In this document: positions 60,827 through 64,000 of the stretch, piece after piece
How the letters are laid out: each line of letters starts with the position of its first letter
Numbering within the stretch: position 1 is the stretch's first letter
Assembly (NCBI RefSeq): GCF_007830295.1
Contig: NZ_VLKC01000002.1
Coordinates: 3,187,906-3,251,905 of the forward strand
Direction of reading: 5' to 3'
DNA: 64,000 nt
Origin: Sporomusa sp. KB1
Lineage (GTDB): Bacteria; Bacillota; Negativicutes; Sporomusales; Sporomusaceae
The notes under the pieces: generated by a model
What the model was told of the DNA's origin: nothing
Databases searched by the model: none
What the model saw: only the letters and a program-made list of their open reading frames with translations
Translations under genes and position numbers: made by a program

Positions 60827-63476
60827 ATTTGTTTACCTGTTTAAAGAAGGCAGAGCCGATATGAAAGCTCTATTAGGCGGTAAAGGGGCTAATCTAGCAG
60901 AAATGACCAATATCGGTTTGCCTGTACCTCCGGGAATGACAATTACTACAGAAGCTTGTACCGAATATTATCGGTTGGGTCGAAAATTACCAGAAGGTCT
61001 AATGGATGAGGTTAAACGCAATTTATCAGTAGTTGAACAGCAAGCAGAAAAGAAGTTTGGTGACCTAAAGAATCCTTTATTGGTATCTGTACGGTCTGGA
61101 GCTATGTTTTCCATGCCAGGGATGATGGATACTATTTTAAATTTGGGTCTTAATGAAGAAACGGTCCAATCTGTAGCAAAAAATACAGGCAACCTTAGGT
61201 TTGCTTATGACGCTTACCGTCGTTTCATTCAGATGTTTAGTGATGTTGTATTGGAAATTCCCAAATATGAGTTTGAAGATATCCTGCACAGACAAAAGGA
61301 TGTGCAAGGTGTGAAATATGACCAGGAACTTACTCCGGAATCATTACGCAAAATTATTGATAGTTATAAAGAATTGGTGCAAGCGAAAACCAGTAGTGTT
61401 TTCCCGGAAAATCCGCTGGATCAACTGGCTATGGCTATTGAGGCTGTATTCCGTTCCTGGAATAATGACAGAGCCATAGTATACCGGAATCTTAATAAGA
61501 TTGACCATGACCTGGGGACAGCGGTAAATATTCAGTCTATGGTGTTCGGCAACATGGGGAATGACTCGGGTACAGGTGTAGCCTTTACCCGTAACCCTTC
61601 GACTGGTGAAAATTTATTATATGGTGAGTTCTTAACCAATGCCCAAGGGGAGGATGTGGTTGCAGGTATCCGTACACCGCGCCCGATCACGCAGCTTAAT
61701 GATGAGATGCCTGCATTATATACTGAGTTTTCACGGATTGCCCGATTGTTAGAAAGCCATTACAAAAACATGCAGGACATTGAATTTACGATTGAACGCG
61801 GGCGGCTATACATACTTCAAACGCGTAACGGTAAACGAACAGCGCAAGCCAGTGTACGTGTTGCTTTTGAAATGGCACAGGAAGGATTAATTACCAAGCA
61901 GCAAGCATTGCTGCTGGTTGAACCCGGTCAGCTTGACCAGTTATTGCATCGGCAGATTGACAGTAATGCTACTTTGAATGTTGTGGCAAAAGGCTTACCC
62001 GCATCACCTGGAGCGGCTTCGGGGCAGGTTGTATTTGATGCTGACGAGGCTGAGCGGATGGGCAAAGCTGGTAAAAAAGTACTGCTTGTACGTACCGAAA
62101 CAACACCTGATGATATCCACGGTATTATTATGGCCCAAGGTATTTTGACCAGTAGAGGCGGTATGACCAGCCATGCTGCAGTAGTAGCCCGGGGGATGGG
62201 AAAGCCATGCGTATGTGGTTGCGAAGCCATTCATATTGATTATTTAAAACAAGAGTTCAATATTGGTGCAACAGTAATTAAAAAGGGTGATATAGTCTCT
62301 ATTGACGGATCTACCGGCCGGGTAATTTTAGGCGAGGTGCCCATGAAGGATCCGGAGATATCTAAGGAATATAATTCTTTATTGGGTTGGGCAGATGAAT
62401 GTAAGCGACTTGGGATTAGAGCCAATGCCGATACCCCGGAAGATGCTAAAAAAGCCCGGGAGTTTGGGGCTATTGGGATTGGTCTTGTTAGAACTGAACA
62501 TATGTTTATGCAACAAGACCGGCTGCCATATGTGCAACAAATGATCCTAGCTGAATCTCTGGAAGAGCGTCAACAAGCATTGTCTCACCTTCTACCGATG
62601 CAAGAAGGAGACTTTTATGGAATACTGCAAGCTATGGAAGGATTTCCCGTTACGATTCGTCTGTTAGACCCGCCGCTGCATGAGTTCCTCCCCAGTTTAG
62701 AGGAATTACTGGTGGAAACGACTGAACTTAAAATAACCGAAAAAAATCCGAAATTGCTTGAAGAAAAATTACTGTTGTTAAAGAAAGTACGGGCTTTACA
62801 TGAATTCAACCCGATGCTTGGTCATCGTGGCTGCCGTCTTGGTATAACTTTTCCGGAAATTTATGAAATGCAAATGCAAGCTATCTTTAATGCGGCGGCC
62901 AGACTTACTAAAGAAGGCTATAAAGTATTGCCAGAAGTAGAAATCCCGTTAACCATTGATGTAAACGAAATGAAGTTCTTTAGAGAAAAAATTGAAGTGA
63001 TTGCGGCAACAACTATGAAAGTAGCCAACGTTACCTTCCATTACTCTATTGGTACGATGATTGAAATGCCTCGTGCTGCCCTTTTGGCTGAGGAATTGGC
63101 TGAGTTCTGTGACTTCTTTAGCTTTGGTACGAATGATTTGACTCAGACTACGCTAGGATTTAGCAGAGACGATGCTGAAGGAAAATTCTTGCCGCATTAC
63201 CTTGAACGCAAAATTTTAAAAGAAAACCCCTTTGTCGCAATTGATCAAAAAGGTGTTGGCAAACTCATGCGCATAGCCGTCGAAGGTGGGCGCAAGATTC
63301 GGTCCGGGCTGGAGATTGGTATTTGCGGCGAGCATGGTGGTGAACCTAGTTCAGTTAGATTCTGTCATGAAATAGGCTTAAATTTTGTTAGTTGCTCACC
63401 ATATCGTGTACCATTAGCTAGATTGGCAGCAGCTCAAGCGGCTATTAGTGATGGTGAAAATATCGGAACAAGGTAA
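60819..63476 (+). CDS. ppdK: Pyruvate, phosphate dikinase
   Basis: 885 residues, full length, starting with GTG inside the end of the regulator gene. The N-terminal ATP-grasp has LLGGKGANLAEMTNIGLPVPPG and SVRSGAMFSMPGMMDT, the swivelling phosphohistidine domain has GGMTSHAAVVARGMGKPCVCG (catalytic His), and the PEP/pyruvate barrel has GLVRTEHMF, LGHRGCRLGI, FSFGTNDLTQTTLG and GICGEHGG. It interconverts pyruvate, ATP and phosphate with PEP, AMP and pyrophosphate, useful to an anaerobe in either direction. Confidence 0.98.
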   Translation: MSKFVYLFKEGRADMKALLGGKGANLAEMTNIGLPVPPGMTITTEACTEYYRLGRKLPEGLMDEVKRNLSVVEQQAEKKFGDLKNPLLVSVRSGAMFSMPGMMDTILNLGLNEETVQSVAKNTGNLRFAYDAYRRFIQMFSDVVLEIPKYEFEDILHRQKDVQGVKYDQELTPESLRKIIDSYKELVQAKTSSVFPENPLDQLAMAIEAVFRSWNNDRAIVYRNLNKIDHDLGTAVNIQSMVFGNMGNDSGTGVAFTRNPSTGENLLYGEFLTNAQGEDVVAGIRTPRPITQLNDEMPALYTEFSRIARLLESHYKNMQDIEFTIERGRLYILQTRNGKRTAQASVRVAFEMAQEGLITKQQALLLVEPGQLDQLLHRQIDSNATLNVVAKGLPASPGAASGQVVFDADEAERMGKAGKKVLLVRTETTPDDIHGIIMAQGILTSRGGMTSHAAVVARGMGKPCVCGCEAIHIDYLKQEFNIGATVIKKGDIVSIDGSTGRVILGEVPMKDPEISKEYNSLLGWADECKRLGIRANADTPEDAKKAREFGAIGIGLVRTEHMFMQQDRLPYVQQMILAESLEERQQALSHLLPMQEGDFYGILQAMEGFPVTIRLLDPPLHEFLPSLEELLVETTELKITEKNPKLLEEKLLLLKKVRALHEFNPMLGHRGCRLGITFPEIYEMQMQAIFNAAARLTKEGYKVLPEVEIPLTIDVNEMKFFREKIEVIAATTMKVANVTFHYSIGTMIEMPRAALLAEELAEFCDFFSFGTNDLTQTTLGFSRDDAEGKFLPHYLERKILKENPFVAIDQKGVGKLMRIAVEGGRKIRSGLEIGICGEHGGEPSSVRFCHEIGLNFVSCSPYRVPLARLAAAQAAISDGENIGTR

Positions 63477-63503
63477 GCTTAAATGAAGTGACTAAACCAA
63501 TAT

Positions 63504-63547
63504 GCCCCCGGGTATTGCTAGAAAAATTCCGGGGGCGTATTATTTTC
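63504..63547 (+). terminator. Terminator after ppdK
   Basis: GCCCCCGG / CCGGGGGC stem with 17-base loop, followed by GTATTATTTT. Confidence 0.85.
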
Positions 63548-63572
63548 CAACAATTTATATACAATATGTGTA

Positions 63573-63600
63573 TTGACATTTAAATGATGAATATGATAAT
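63573..63600 (+). promoter_or_regulatory. rRNA operon promoter
   Basis: Perfect TTGACA (63573-63578), 16 bases, GATAAT (63595-63600), followed by an rRNA leader. The leader contains a hairpin (GTCGC..GCGAC near 63609-63626) and the anti-termination-like GTTCTTTGAAAACTGAACAG at 63750-63769. Confidence 0.75.
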
Positions 63601-63884
63601 ATAAATAAGTCGCTGCTTGATGCGACAAAATATTCCAAAATAGTTCAATAGTTATCCGAAAATATTATGTTGACACGATGCAATAGATGTGATAACATAT
63701 AGAAACGTCGCAGCGCTTAAGATCAGCGCGAAGCGAACAACAAAATGTGTTCTTTGAAAACTGAACAGTGTAAGTAATGCATCAAAAAGCCAGATGTGCG
63801 GTTGTATGTCGCTTGCGACATACAAAACCAAAAACAATTTCTTAATTTGATTTATAGAGCCAACAAATGGCTTCAATAAAAATC

Positions 63885-64000
<116 letters not shown>

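Overview
The window reads as a chromosomal segment of an endospore-forming, diderm Firmicute, most likely a Negativicute of the Sporomusa/Pelosinus type. Three things support this: Firmicute-type genes (alpha/beta small acid-soluble spore protein, PdaB-like deacetylase, YjcZ-like peptide, NdoAI/NdoA, a CIRCE-controlled groESL), an LptF/LptG permease that implies an outer membrane, and a Firmicute-style rRNA leader running into a 16S gene at the right edge. The genus is inference.

1-20.7 kb is accessory and decaying. It holds a partial M48 protease, scrambled acetyltransferase remnants, an MFS/AraC pair, a REP-associated tyrosine transposase (RAYT) with at least four degraded relatives, and four to five copies of a ~108-bp palindrome-ended repeat. 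It also holds an HpaI-type aldolase, a CPBP protease, a MarR/DUF169 pair with shared operators, an IS256-family element, a GGDEF protein and a repressor pair. The most striking locus is 7.9-10.3 kb: a 179-residue protein with 48 cysteines, ending in 34 consecutive X-Ser-Cys triplets, convergent with a YcaO-domain enzyme. At 18.1-20.7 kb a small protein, a membrane protein and an HEPN-motif (R-x4-H) protein with a structured-looking 297-base leader form a candidate defence or toxin locus.

21-48.8 kb is mostly core genome on the + strand. It carries a YyaL-type protein, ferritin, motAB and an envelope glycolipid cluster (GtrA, GT2, GT39, PAP2, LptF). Next come acpS-nnr-ndoAI-ndoA, a ComEC-like hydrolase with DUF3006, a wall amidase, a GerMN lipoprotein, a thiL-tsaE fusion, tsaB-rimI and tsaD, followed by a DnaA-box cluster, a PdtaS/PdtaR-like kinase-ANTAR pair, groESL, pdaB-like and guaA.

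48.8-56.9 kb is a second accessory island. It begins with three tandem copies of a ~248-bp element with long terminal inverted repeats; a fourth copy lies 4.6 kb further on. Between them are remnants of an IS21 helper and a MobV relaxase, then an HTH gene, an OLD-family ATPase-TOPRIM nuclease and a truncated DUF4365 protein. A collapsed prophage end follows (integrase tail, tail chaperone, methyltransferase, holin, truncated amidase, second integrase tail).

56.9-64 kb returns to core genes: an MscS channel, a YmaF-type His-rich protein, the PPDK regulator and ppdK, and an rRNA operon promoter and leader into 16S rRNA.
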